The notes beneath the pieces are model-generated. The model was not told the DNA's origin. It did not search any database and saw nothing but the letters and a program-made list of their open reading frames with translations. From NCBI GenBank assembly GCA_037381915.1, contig JARRQJ010000016.1, positions 11,310 through 75,309 on the forward strand: a DNA stretch of 64,000 nt. Reading direction: 5' to 3'. A program made the position numbers and the translations under genes. Of the stretch, positions 36,996 to 44,885 are shown in pieces; positions within the stretch are counted from its first letter, which is position 1, and each line of letters begins with the position of its first letter. The DNA comes from JARRQJ01 sp037381915 (GTDB taxonomy: Bacteria; Pseudomonadota; Gammaproteobacteria; DRLM01).

Positions 36996-37843
36996 CGCGA
37001 CAATTCCGCACGCAAGGCAGCGATCACCGGTGCCGTCTGCGGCCGAACCTTGCGCCACAACAGGAACGATTCCGCCGCCTGCTCGACCAGCATCCCCAGG
37101 CCATCCGCTACTTTCTGCGCGCCGTGCCGCTCCGCCCATTGGATAAAAGGTGTGGCCGCCGCGCCGTACATCATGTCATAGCACCAGGCACCGGGCGCCA
37201 ACAAGCCATCCGGCAAGGGCGGTACCTCGCCCTGCAGGCTTGCCGAAGTGGCGTTAACAACCAGATCAAAGCGACGACCGGCCAAGTCGTCGAAACCGCA
37301 ACCCTTCACCGGCCCGAACTGTGAAAAACTCTGCGCCAAGGTGACGGCGCGGTCCTCGGTGCGATTGGCGATGACCAATTCCGCGGGGCTTTGCTCCAGC
37401 AGGGGACTCAATACCCCCCGCGCCGCTCCCCCGGCTCCCAGCAACAGCACGGACTTGTCGGCAATACGTCCGCCCTGATTGTTCACGATATCCCTTACCA
37501 GCCCGACGCCGTCGGTGTTGTCGCCATGTAAGACTCCGCCCGCCCGAACCTCGATGGTGTTGACGGCGCCGGCCAGGGAAGCGCGCGGGGTACGACTGTC
37601 CACCAGCTCCCAAGCCTTGGTCTTGAAAGGGACCGTGATGTTCAAGCCGCGACCGCCGTTGGCCACGAAATTGCGCACCGCCTGCTCGAAACCGCCGGGG
37701 TCGACCTGGATCGCGGTGTACTGGATACGCTGGCCGGTCTGCTCGGCAAACAGACCGTGAATCCGCGGCGACTTGCTGTGACTGACGGGATTGCCCATCA
37801 CCGCGTAGATAGCGGGCTTGTCGAAATCGAACAGGGATGACAT
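36992..37843 (-). CDS. aroE: shikimate dehydrogenase (AroE)
   Basis: Reduces 3-dehydroshikimate with NADPH in aromatic amino acid synthesis. It has 283 residues; the substrate loop MGNPVSHSKSPRIHG, catalytic Lys in NITVPFKTKA, Asp in LHGDNTDGVG and the nucleotide loop LLGAGGAARGV are all present. The start at 37843 (MSSLFDFDKPAIYAV) is compatible with the family. Confidence 0.95.
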   Translation of the reverse strand: MSSLFDFDKPAIYAVMGNPVSHSKSPRIHGLFAEQTGQRIQYTAIQVDPGGFEQAVRNFVANGGRGLNITVPFKTKAWELVDSRTPRASLAGAVNTIEVRAGGVLHGDNTDGVGLVRDIVNNQGGRIADKSVLLLGAGGAARGVLSPLLEQSPAELVIANRTEDRAVTLAQSFSQFGPVKGCGFDDLAGRRFDLVVNATSASLQGEVPPLPDGLLAPGAWCYDMMYGAAATPFIQWAERHGAQKVADGLGMLVEQAAESFLLWRKVRPQTAPVIAALRAELSR

Positions 37844-38030
37844 CTGTTGTTAACCTCCTCGCAGACCGGCTTCCGACATGAAAACATTTTCCCCGCCGGG
37901 AAGAAATCAGGTTGAATTATAGCGAATATCCTCACCACACGCGCCGGACACACCGCCCCGCCGCTTGAGGCCTCCTTGCACTCGGGACTATAATGCCGGC
38001 TTTGCCGTAACAACGAATAACGAGATAACC

Positions 38031-38474
38031 ATGCCAAAAAATAGGTTTTCGCCCCTCGTCTCTCTCGTTGTCGCCCTCATGATCGCCGGCTGCGCCCATA
38101 AACCCGTCAAACCCGGTACGGCCGAATCCGCGACCGGCGCGGCCATGGCACCGGCCCCCGCGATAAGCCCAAGCAATCCGGAGGACATTGTTGCGCTGGG
38201 CCAGCGGCTGACCCGGAACCGCTTGACCCTGTACTCCGTTGCCAAAGGCCGATACACCTTCTATGTCGGCGATGTCCTCATCGCCACCTACGAGTCCGCC
38301 ACGAAAATTTTACGCATCTCCTCCCTATCGGCCGAAGATACGGTCAAACAAGTATGTGAGTATTCGCCTCAAGGCGTACTGTTCGTCGATCCCAAAGACC
38401 AGGCGCACAAGAGCGACTTCGAGGACAGCTGTAATCAACTGGCAACGCGTTTGAACGATTACTTATCCAGATAG
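38031..38474 (+). CDS. predicted lipoprotein with a two-cysteine FYVG domain (paralogue 1)
   Basis: A 147-residue protein with a lipoprotein signal: hydrophobic VSLVVALMIAGC, lipobox IAGC, Cys21. A Pro/Ala-rich linker (to about residue 50) leads to a C-terminal domain of about 95 residues with YTFYVGDVLIATYES, VCEYSPQG and DSCNQLATRLNDYL. The same domain occurs in the lipoprotein at 42941-43564. Two conserved cysteines could form a disulfide in the periplasm. Lacking Asp at +2 (Ala), it is probably sorted to the outer membrane. I do not recognise the domain. It diverges from aroE. Confidence 0.75.
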   Translation: MPKNRFSPLVSLVVALMIAGCAHKPVKPGTAESATGAAMAPAPAISPSNPEDIVALGQRLTRNRLTLYSVAKGRYTFYVGDVLIATYESATKILRISSLSAEDTVKQVCEYSPQGVLFVDPKDQAHKSDFEDSCNQLATRLNDYLSR

Positions 38475-38737
38475 ACTCACGCAACTGACCCCTTGCCCGC
38501 GATTATTCATCTCCACACACAGGGCTGATTTAACGTATAGCGGGTTATTCCCCGCATCATCCTCTATGGGGGATCGAGCCGCCCGGGAAGCCGTAGTGTC
38601 CCCCGTAGGCCGATGCGGGCATGGGAGCGGGAATACAGGCAGGCCCAAGCGCCTTCTCCCCTTCCGCCCCGCTCTCTCATGAGGAACCAAACGACTCGAA
38701 TACAATTGTGGCGCCTGACATAATAAAATCAATCACT

Positions 38738-39760
38738 ATGAACGGAACCGCCAGCAACAAAACACCCTCCGTCAGCAACTTGCCGGGAGCACGGCGGCTT
38801 TGCGTCGCCCCCATGCTGGATTGGACCGATCGGCATTGCCGGTTTTTCATGCGCTTGATCTCCAAACACGCCTACCTCTATACCGAGATGATTACCACCG
38901 GGGCGATCCTCCACGGCGATGCGGAGCGGGCATTGCGTTTTCATCCCGCCGAACATCCCCTGGCGCTGCAACTGGGGGGCTGCGTTCCGGCAGAATTGGC
39001 GGCCTGTGCACGGATTGCGGCGAAATACGGTTACGATGAGATCAATCTCAATGTAGGCTGCCCCAGTGACCGGGTACAGAACGGCCGCTTCGGTGCCTGC
39101 CTGATGGCGGAACCGGCGCTGGTGGCGGACTGCGTCGCCGCCCTCAACGCGGCGACCCACCTGCCCGTCACCGTGAAGACCCGCATCGGCATCGATGATC
39201 GCGACAGTTACGAGTTTCTATATGCATTCGTCGCCAAGGTAGCCGCCGCCGGATGCGGCAGCTTCATCATTCACGCCCGCAAGGCCTGGCTCCAAGGACT
39301 CAGCCCCAAGGCAAACCGCGAGGTCCCGCCTTTGCACTACGACACCGTCTACCGCCTGAAACGGGATTTTCCACGGCTGGAAATCATCATCAACGGCGGC
39401 ATCGGGAACCTCGAACAAGCGCAACGGCATTTGCTAAAGGTCGACGGCGTGATGCTGGGCCGCGCCGCCTATCACAACCCTTACCTCCTTGCCGCGGCAG
39501 GCAGGCTCCTGTTTAACGATACCGACCGACCTCCAAGCCGCCAGGCGGTCATTGCCCGATTACTCGGCTATATCGCCGGGGAATTGCAGCAAGGTACCCG
39601 CTTGCATCATATCACCCGCCATATCCACGGCCTGTATCAGGGCAGACGCGGCGCGCGCGCCTGGCGCCGTTATTTGAGCGAATATGCCCACCATGACGAC
39701 GCGGGGCTGGACGTCATTCGCCGAGCGCTGGCCGCTGCGGGGTTCCCCCTCCCCGAGTAA
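38738..39760 (+). CDS. dusA: tRNA-dihydrouridine(20/20a) synthase (DusA)
   Basis: FMN-dependent enzyme that reduces U20/U20a in tRNA D-loops. From ATG 38738 it has 340 residues: CVAPMLDWTDRHCRFFMRLI at the N-terminus, INLNVGCPSDRVQNGRFGAC with the catalytic Cys, and the FMN phosphate-binding INGGIGNLEQAQRHL. The motif set (LDWTDRHCR, RFGACLM) marks the DusA subgroup rather than DusB or DusC. The frame opens upstream at 38621 without conserved content. Confidence 0.95.
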   Translation: MNGTASNKTPSVSNLPGARRLCVAPMLDWTDRHCRFFMRLISKHAYLYTEMITTGAILHGDAERALRFHPAEHPLALQLGGCVPAELAACARIAAKYGYDEINLNVGCPSDRVQNGRFGACLMAEPALVADCVAALNAATHLPVTVKTRIGIDDRDSYEFLYAFVAKVAAAGCGSFIIHARKAWLQGLSPKANREVPPLHYDTVYRLKRDFPRLEIIINGGIGNLEQAQRHLLKVDGVMLGRAAYHNPYLLAAAGRLLFNDTDRPPSRQAVIARLLGYIAGELQQGTRLHHITRHIHGLYQGRRGARAWRRYLSEYAHHDDAGLDVIRRALAAAGFPLPE

Positions 39761-39976
39761 TCATTCACCGAGCGTATGCAGCCCAGGTGCCGGCATGCTC
39801 GGCATAGCGCTCGGCGGTCCCTCTCGGCGGCGAAAATCGCCGCGCGGAGGGAACGATATCGGAATTCTGGCGTCGATGACTGGCAAACACACCAATCCAT
39901 ATCCATGGCGGGAACTCGAGACGGGCCGGTGCCGCGCCGAGCGCATGACGCAGGGCTATCGAGAGCGGAGGGAATT

Positions 39977-40993
39977 GTGAGGAGACCATCCTGGGGGTGT
40001 TTATCCGTCATTTCAGCGCTGTGTATGTTTCCTCTGATGTCCGGGTGCCGCAACGGCGGAGGCAACGCTTCCTCCCGTTTAGATTATAGCGGCGCCAGCT
40101 CGCCGGCGACGCTCACCTCAAGCAACGCCGCAACTCTGATAGGTAACGCCTACAGCGGGGGCAACTCGGGAATAATCGTCGGCGGCGTCGCGGCGGGCAT
40201 CAAGTATGACGACTACGGCGCCCCACGCCGCCCGCGCAGCCTCAACTTATCGAAGGCCTTGATCAAGTTTGTGCATTTGACGGCGGTCGACCACGCCCTC
40301 GCCATGCCCGAGACGGCAGCGACGGCATCCAACCTACCCAGACCCACCATCCACGGTACCTGTGGCGGGACCGCGACCGTCGACGGCAGCTACGACGACG
40401 ACAGCCACACCATCTCGCTGTCGGCGGACCTCAGCGACTATTGTCGGGATGGAATGAAGCTGAACGGTACCATCGGCGCTTTGGGAAGGGCCGTTGCGGA
40501 CGGCCAAGACGATATTAACATTTCCAAGGTCACCTTGACCCTCGCCGATCTCAGTGTAGCTTACCAAGGTGATTCCTTCACCGCCGACGGCACCATAAGC
40601 ATCATGCCGCAACCGGGGTATGTCTATGTCGATAAGAATATCCTCCTTACCAGCAACATGCTATTCAAGGACGACGCCACGACCAAGATATACAAGCTGG
40701 AAAACTTCAGAATCTCCCGCTCTTCGGCCGCCGGTACGGTTTCCTATGACGACATCACCATCAACGGCCGTTTCTATGACCCGGATGAAGGCTATATAGA
40801 TTTGTCCACGCCCGCCACCATGCGCGTCGTAAACAATGATGCATGGCCGTCCAGCGGCAGCCTGCGCGCCCGCGGCGCCAACTGCTCGGCCACCATCACC
40901 GCACAAAGCGATACCACTTATCAGCTCGACGTAGATAGCGACGGTAACGGCAGCGTGGATTCCCGCGTAAGCGGTTTATGGGCGAACATCTGA
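39977..40993 (+). CDS. predicted lipoprotein with a C-terminal calcium-binding-like loop
   Basis: A 338-residue predicted lipoprotein. The GTG at 39977 has GGAGG six bases upstream and is followed by a signal peptide with lipobox LMSGC (Cys24); longer in-frame starts from 39776 lack a ribosome binding site and would bury the signal. The mature part is rich in Ser, Thr, Asp and Gly, with likely beta structure (TIHGTCGGTATVDGSYDDD and similar). Near the end, DVDSDGNGSVDSR resembles an EF-hand or dockerin calcium loop. I do not recognise a family; a surface or periplasmic role is likely. Confidence 0.7.
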   Translation: MRRPSWGCLSVISALCMFPLMSGCRNGGGNASSRLDYSGASSPATLTSSNAATLIGNAYSGGNSGIIVGGVAAGIKYDDYGAPRRPRSLNLSKALIKFVHLTAVDHALAMPETAATASNLPRPTIHGTCGGTATVDGSYDDDSHTISLSADLSDYCRDGMKLNGTIGALGRAVADGQDDINISKVTLTLADLSVAYQGDSFTADGTISIMPQPGYVYVDKNILLTSNMLFKDDATTKIYKLENFRISRSSAAGTVSYDDITINGRFYDPDEGYIDLSTPATMRVVNNDAWPSSGSLRARGANCSATITAQSDTTYQLDVDSDGNGSVDSRVSGLWANI

Positions 40994-41055
40994 ATGCGGG
41001 TTCCGCAGTGTGTGCGGCTCCGAACCATTGCAAGCAGTCACCGCGGCAGGACCGA

Positions 41056-41742
41056 TCAGCCGTATTGCAGCGGCTGAACGGCATCGAAATCCCTGACCTG
41101 CGGATGAGCGGCCGGCGTGGCGATCGTCCCCTCACGCACCAGCCAGACGGTGTGCATGCCCGCGGCCCGCGCGGCATCCAATTCTTCCTTGATATCCGAC
41201 AAGAACAGGATCTGCGCGGGTTCCAGGGTGATGGCCGCCGTGATCTTGCGATAGGCCTCGACATCGCGTTTGGCGCCGATCGTGGTATCGAAATAACCTG
41301 AAAACAAAGGGGTGAGATCGCCGTGATCGGAATAGCCGAAAATCAAACGCTGCGCCTGCACCGACCCCGATGAAAACACATAGAGCGCGATCCCCTGTTC
41401 CTTCCAGCGACGCAGATTACGTACCGCGTCCTCATAGACATGACCCGTGAAATCGCCCTGGCGGTAACCTGATTGCCAGATGATTCCCTGCAGGACCTTC
41501 AGCGGCGTGATCTTTTTGTCCTCGTCGATCCAGCGCAGCAGCAGAGCCGCGCACTCTGCGTCACTCAACGGCTTGCCGGCCTCGGCGCGCACGTCGTCAA
41601 GCAGTCCGCGCACCGCCGGCTCATGACCATGCTCTCGCACGAACCCTGCGATGCGCTCCCGCGCATAGGGAAACAACACATCCTTAACAAAGGACAGCGA
41701 CGAAGTCGTGCCTTCGATATCGGTCACAATGGCCTTGATCAT
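41056..41742 (-). CDS. mtnC: acireductone synthase (enolase-phosphatase MtnC)
   Basis: HAD-superfamily enzyme of methionine salvage that enolises and dephosphorylates the diketone intermediate. The nucleophile motif is DIEGTTSSLSFV; SSGSVQAQRLIFGYS and FLSDIKEELDAARAAG supply the later HAD motifs. It has 228 residues, normal. Its ATG overlaps the mtnD stop by four bases. Confidence 0.94.
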   Translation of the reverse strand: MIKAIVTDIEGTTSSLSFVKDVLFPYARERIAGFVREHGHEPAVRGLLDDVRAEAGKPLSDAECAALLLRWIDEDKKITPLKVLQGIIWQSGYRQGDFTGHVYEDAVRNLRRWKEQGIALYVFSSGSVQAQRLIFGYSDHGDLTPLFSGYFDTTIGAKRDVEAYRKITAAITLEPAQILFLSDIKEELDAARAAGMHTVWLVREGTIATPAAHPQVRDFDAVQPLQYG

Positions 41743-42296
41743 CCCCGGTGGGAAACGAAACTATCCAGACTGGGAAACCGTTTGGCAATCTCATTGCCCG
41801 TATAATTGGCCACCCAACCCTCCGGAGTGGTGAACAGGCGGATGCATTTGAGTCGGGGCTGCGGCCCCATATCGAACCAATGAGGCGTATCGGCGGGGAC
41901 GCTGATTAAGTCGCCCTGGCTGCACAGGATGGCATGCACCTTGTCGCCCGCGTGGATGAAAAACAATCCCCGGCCATCGACAAAGAAGCGCACTTCAAAA
42001 TCACTGTGGGTATGCTCGTCAAGGAATTTACTGCGCAGCGCCTCTTTATCGGGATGGTCGGGCGTCATGCTGATCACGTCGGCGGACTTGAAATTGTAGT
42101 GCTTCATCAGGCGATCCACGGAGCCGCGATAAGCGGCGATGATCTCCTCTTGACCGGCGCCGTCGTCCAACTCACGGTCCGCCTGCCAGCGCTCCAACAA
42201 TACTCCGATGCCGTGCAGGCGGTTGGCGATGGTCTCGAATTCCTGGGTCTCCTCGAGCAGCTCGCCATTGTCGCGATAGATCGCTAATGTCGTCAT
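41739..42296 (-). CDS. mtnD: acireductone dioxygenase (MtnD)
   Basis: Cupin-fold metal enzyme of 185 residues that oxidises acireductone to the keto acid precursor of methionine and formate. Metal ligands are in EHTHSDFEVRFFVDGRG (two His and a Glu) with the further His in ISVPADTPHWFDMG. It forms an operon with mtnC. The dehydratase MtnB and isomerase MtnA, which act earlier, are not in this window. Confidence 0.94.
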   Translation of the reverse strand: MTTLAIYRDNGELLEETQEFETIANRLHGIGVLLERWQADRELDDGAGQEEIIAAYRGSVDRLMKHYNFKSADVISMTPDHPDKEALRSKFLDEHTHSDFEVRFFVDGRGLFFIHAGDKVHAILCSQGDLISVPADTPHWFDMGPQPRLKCIRLFTTPEGWVANYTGNEIAKRFPSLDSFVSHRG

Positions 42297-42413
42297 CCGT
42301 CACTCCTTACTCGCGCCCCGCCGGCACCCGTCCGCGTGGTCTCGCCGCGCCAGCCATGGATGGCGCATTGTAGTCCTTGCGGCCTTGCCGCCTCAAGCCT
42401 TGCGGTTCCGGCA

Positions 42414-42725
42414 TCAATGGTCGTCCTCCATATCGGGGGACCACCCCAATTCACGCGCGCGCCGTATGGCGGCGTCATAGATGGCCTGATGCCGTTCCCG
42501 CAGCGGCTGCGGCAACTTGCTGGCAAGATGGCCGTAAGGCGCCCAGGCCTCCACCACCTTGTCATAGAGCTGTTGAATGCGGTCCAGGTCCCACCCCGCG
42601 CAGGTCTCCCCCTCCGGAAGGAGGCCGAACACCCAGGCGTCGCGGATGATGTTGCCCGTCGGGGTCATTCCCCCGGAGTCATCCTGGTCTATACCGACAT
42701 AAATACGATTCTTGGTCACGGGCAT
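42414..42725 (-). CDS. small conserved-looking protein, unknown function
   Basis: A 103-residue soluble protein starting MPVTKNRIYVGIDQDDSGG and containing NIIRDAWVFGLLPEGETCAG and a charged helical second half. It is about 120 bases upstream of mtnD in the same direction. I do not recognise a family. Regular composition and an AGGAG-like stretch a few bases before the ATG support coding. Confidence 0.65.
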   Translation of the reverse strand: MPVTKNRIYVGIDQDDSGGMTPTGNIIRDAWVFGLLPEGETCAGWDLDRIQQLYDKVVEAWAPYGHLASKLPQPLRERHQAIYDAAIRRARELGWSPDMEDDH

Positions 42726-42940
42726 CTCCTGAAAGCTGAATCAACGGGTTCAGATTCATCCGCTCCGGCGGCGAGTTATTATAAGCCAATCCTCTTCGCC
42801 GTTTCGCGGGGGATAGCCCCGTAAAATACGCGTTAACTTTGGCCCCCTACTATGGTAAAAAAACACATGGCGGAGCGGCCCCAGGGTCTTATCCAAACTA
42901 GCATTTACCACAACAATGGCCTATTCCGGGGGGAAATTTC

Positions 42941-43564
42941 ATGACAAAGCAATCCATCTTTTTTATCTGGTTATTATCGCTGAGCCTGTTGGGCATAAGC
43001 GGCTGCGCAAAACAAATGGCCAAACAGGATAGTGGCACACCACCGCCCGCATCCCAGACGAATCAACAGAAGGACCATGGCCAGACCAAGGCGGCAGCGG
43101 CAGCGCCGACCCCGACCAAGACGTCTGGTACAGACGCAAGCGCTGGTGGCGACAAGCAGATGGTGGCGAGCAGCGCCTCCCCTCAACCAGAGGCGAAAGT
43201 CGCTATCAAGGCCGATAAAAAGGATCCGTCGGCTCAAGAAGCCGCCGCCGCGACCAAACTTTCGCCCCTGCCTCCCAAGAGAATCGTGGATACCATCAAT
43301 ACCCTCACCAATCTGCACCGGGCTCGCTATCTCAGCAGGACCGCCCAATATGATTTTTACGTGGGCGGAAAGATCGATGCCAAATACGATCTCGGCAAAA
43401 GCCAGCTGATCGTAACCAACGCCCCGGCCCATGACAAGAATTCGGTCACCTGCGATTATGCCAAGAACGGCGAAATGGTCGCCGGAAAAAAGGCCATTCC
43501 CGCCCACAAAGTGGAGGAATGCAACAAATTGATCAACCAACTCGACGCCTATATGACGGAATAA
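42941..43564 (+). CDS. predicted lipoprotein with a two-cysteine FYVG domain (paralogue 2)
   Basis: A 207-residue lipoprotein: signal peptide with lipobox ISGC (Cys22), then a low-complexity linker of about 80 residues rich in Ala, Lys, Gln and Pro, then a C-terminal domain with YDFYVGGKIDAKYDLG, TCDYAKNGE and EECNKLINQLDAYM. The domain aligns end to end with that of the lipoprotein at 38031-38474, cysteines included. The linker is much longer here and could span part of the periplasm. ATG 42941 is preceded by GGGGGGAAATTTC. Function unknown. Confidence 0.78.
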   Translation: MTKQSIFFIWLLSLSLLGISGCAKQMAKQDSGTPPPASQTNQQKDHGQTKAAAAAPTPTKTSGTDASAGGDKQMVASSASPQPEAKVAIKADKKDPSAQEAAAATKLSPLPPKRIVDTINTLTNLHRARYLSRTAQYDFYVGGKIDAKYDLGKSQLIVTNAPAHDKNSVTCDYAKNGEMVAGKKAIPAHKVEECNKLINQLDAYMTE

Positions 43565-43739
43565 GGACCGGGCCCCCCTCCCGGCCGCCGTGATGCATCG
43601 GCATCGGGCGGGGGCCGCAGGCCCGTGTAGGACGGAAACAGCAATAGCGTCACCCAAGTGGCGAAGGATTGTCTGACCGATCATTCCCCGAAGCCGGTGA
43701 GGAAAATCCAGGTCCACCGGCTTGGTTGCCGTGCATCGC

Positions 43740-43991
43740 CTACAGCGCCCTCAGCTTGATCCTGCCTTGCAGGGGGAAATCAATGATTCCCTGCTTGCGG
43801 CGCATATCACGCATGTGCAGTTTCGCGGCGCGAAAACCTTCCCGGAAAGACAACTTGAGATACTCGGCCTTATCCAATTGCCCACCGCGCAATGCATGGG
43901 TAAACCCCGCCGCATACCGGTCTTTACGCAGGGAGGGCGGTGCCGCCGCGACCGCCATTTCCGCTACGAATATTCGCTGAGTCTTGCTCAT
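43740..43991 (-). CDS. small basic protein, unknown function
   Basis: An 83-residue basic protein with helices around YLKLSFREGFRAAKLHMRDMRRKQG. GAGAGGA lies about nine bases before the ATG. It converges on the upstream lipoprotein gene; the 175-base gap between them is GC-rich and shows nothing recognisable. No family is evident. Confidence 0.5.
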   Translation of the reverse strand: MSKTQRIFVAEMAVAAAPPSLRKDRYAAGFTHALRGGQLDKAEYLKLSFREGFRAAKLHMRDMRRKQGIIDFPLQGRIKLRAL

Positions 43992-44135
43992 GGCGCCATC
44001 CTCTCGGGGCTCGTCGAACCTAAAGAGGTTGTCGGATTACGGAAGCGGCGGCTTTAATTGAGTCAAGTGCACAACCGCTTCGCGGGTTCGGCGATATCGC
44101 AAGCGGCTTAGGTCCGCCTTTGGGTAATATGCGCT

Positions 44136-44885
44136 TTATTCGGGGCAGGCCCAAAGGGGAATATGACGGGCCGCCAGCCTCAATTCGGCCTCGCATGCCT
44201 GGAAATCCGGCGCGAAGCGACCCACCAGCGTCCAATATCGCCGCGAGTGATTGAGGTGCACGGTATGGCAGAGTTCATGGATCATGATGTAGCGGACCAG
44301 ATGGGACGGCAGAAACAACAAGTGGCGGTTCAAACTGATATGACCGCGGGCGCTGCAACTACCCCAGCGGGTCTTTTGGGCTCGGACGGTGGCGCGGCTG
44401 TAGGGCAGGCGGCACTCCACACTGACCTGGCGCAACCACGATGGCAAGCGTTGCCGCGCATAATCGTGGATCCAGGACCGCAACGGTACTTGGGCGCCGG
44501 CGGCGTCGGCGCTCTCTACGCACAGACAACGCATTCCATCATTTTCGGTCGCAAGGTAACGGCCGGCGGCCGCGCCCCGACGATAGACGATCTTCCACCC
44601 TTCATCCAGCGCCAATAAGCGCACCTGGTCGGGAAGCGGCTCGGCCAACGGCGACTCACCGCGCATGGCCTGGACCTGCGCCAGGGTTTTCTCCAGCCAC
44701 TTGCGATGCCGGCGGACAAAGGGAGCGACATGACTGAGATTCACATTGCGCGGCACCACCACCTCCACCTTGCCCCAATGATTGATCTTGAGATGCATGC
44801 GCTTGGCGCGTGGGCTCACCCGCAGGGAGTAGCTCGGCAGATCGCCGCAGGGTGATGCGTCTGAATCACCATTGCCCCTAGCCAT
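44136..44885 (-). CDS. YgjP-like zinc metallopeptidase domain protein
   Basis: A 249-residue protein of the YgjP/SprT-like M48-related group. The zinc site HELCH followed by NHSRRYW (third His) is near residue 190, in the context IMIHELCHTVHLNHSR, and KTRWGSCSARGHISLNRHLLF is the diagnostic upstream motif. Cytoplasmic. Its substrate is unknown. It begins directly after the uup stop codon. Confidence 0.9.
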   Translation of the reverse strand: MARGNGDSDASPCGDLPSYSLRVSPRAKRMHLKINHWGKVEVVVPRNVNLSHVAPFVRRHRKWLEKTLAQVQAMRGESPLAEPLPDQVRLLALDEGWKIVYRRGAAAGRYLATENDGMRCLCVESADAAGAQVPLRSWIHDYARQRLPSWLRQVSVECRLPYSRATVRAQKTRWGSCSARGHISLNRHLLFLPSHLVRYIMIHELCHTVHLNHSRRYWTLVGRFAPDFQACEAELRLAARHIPLWACPE

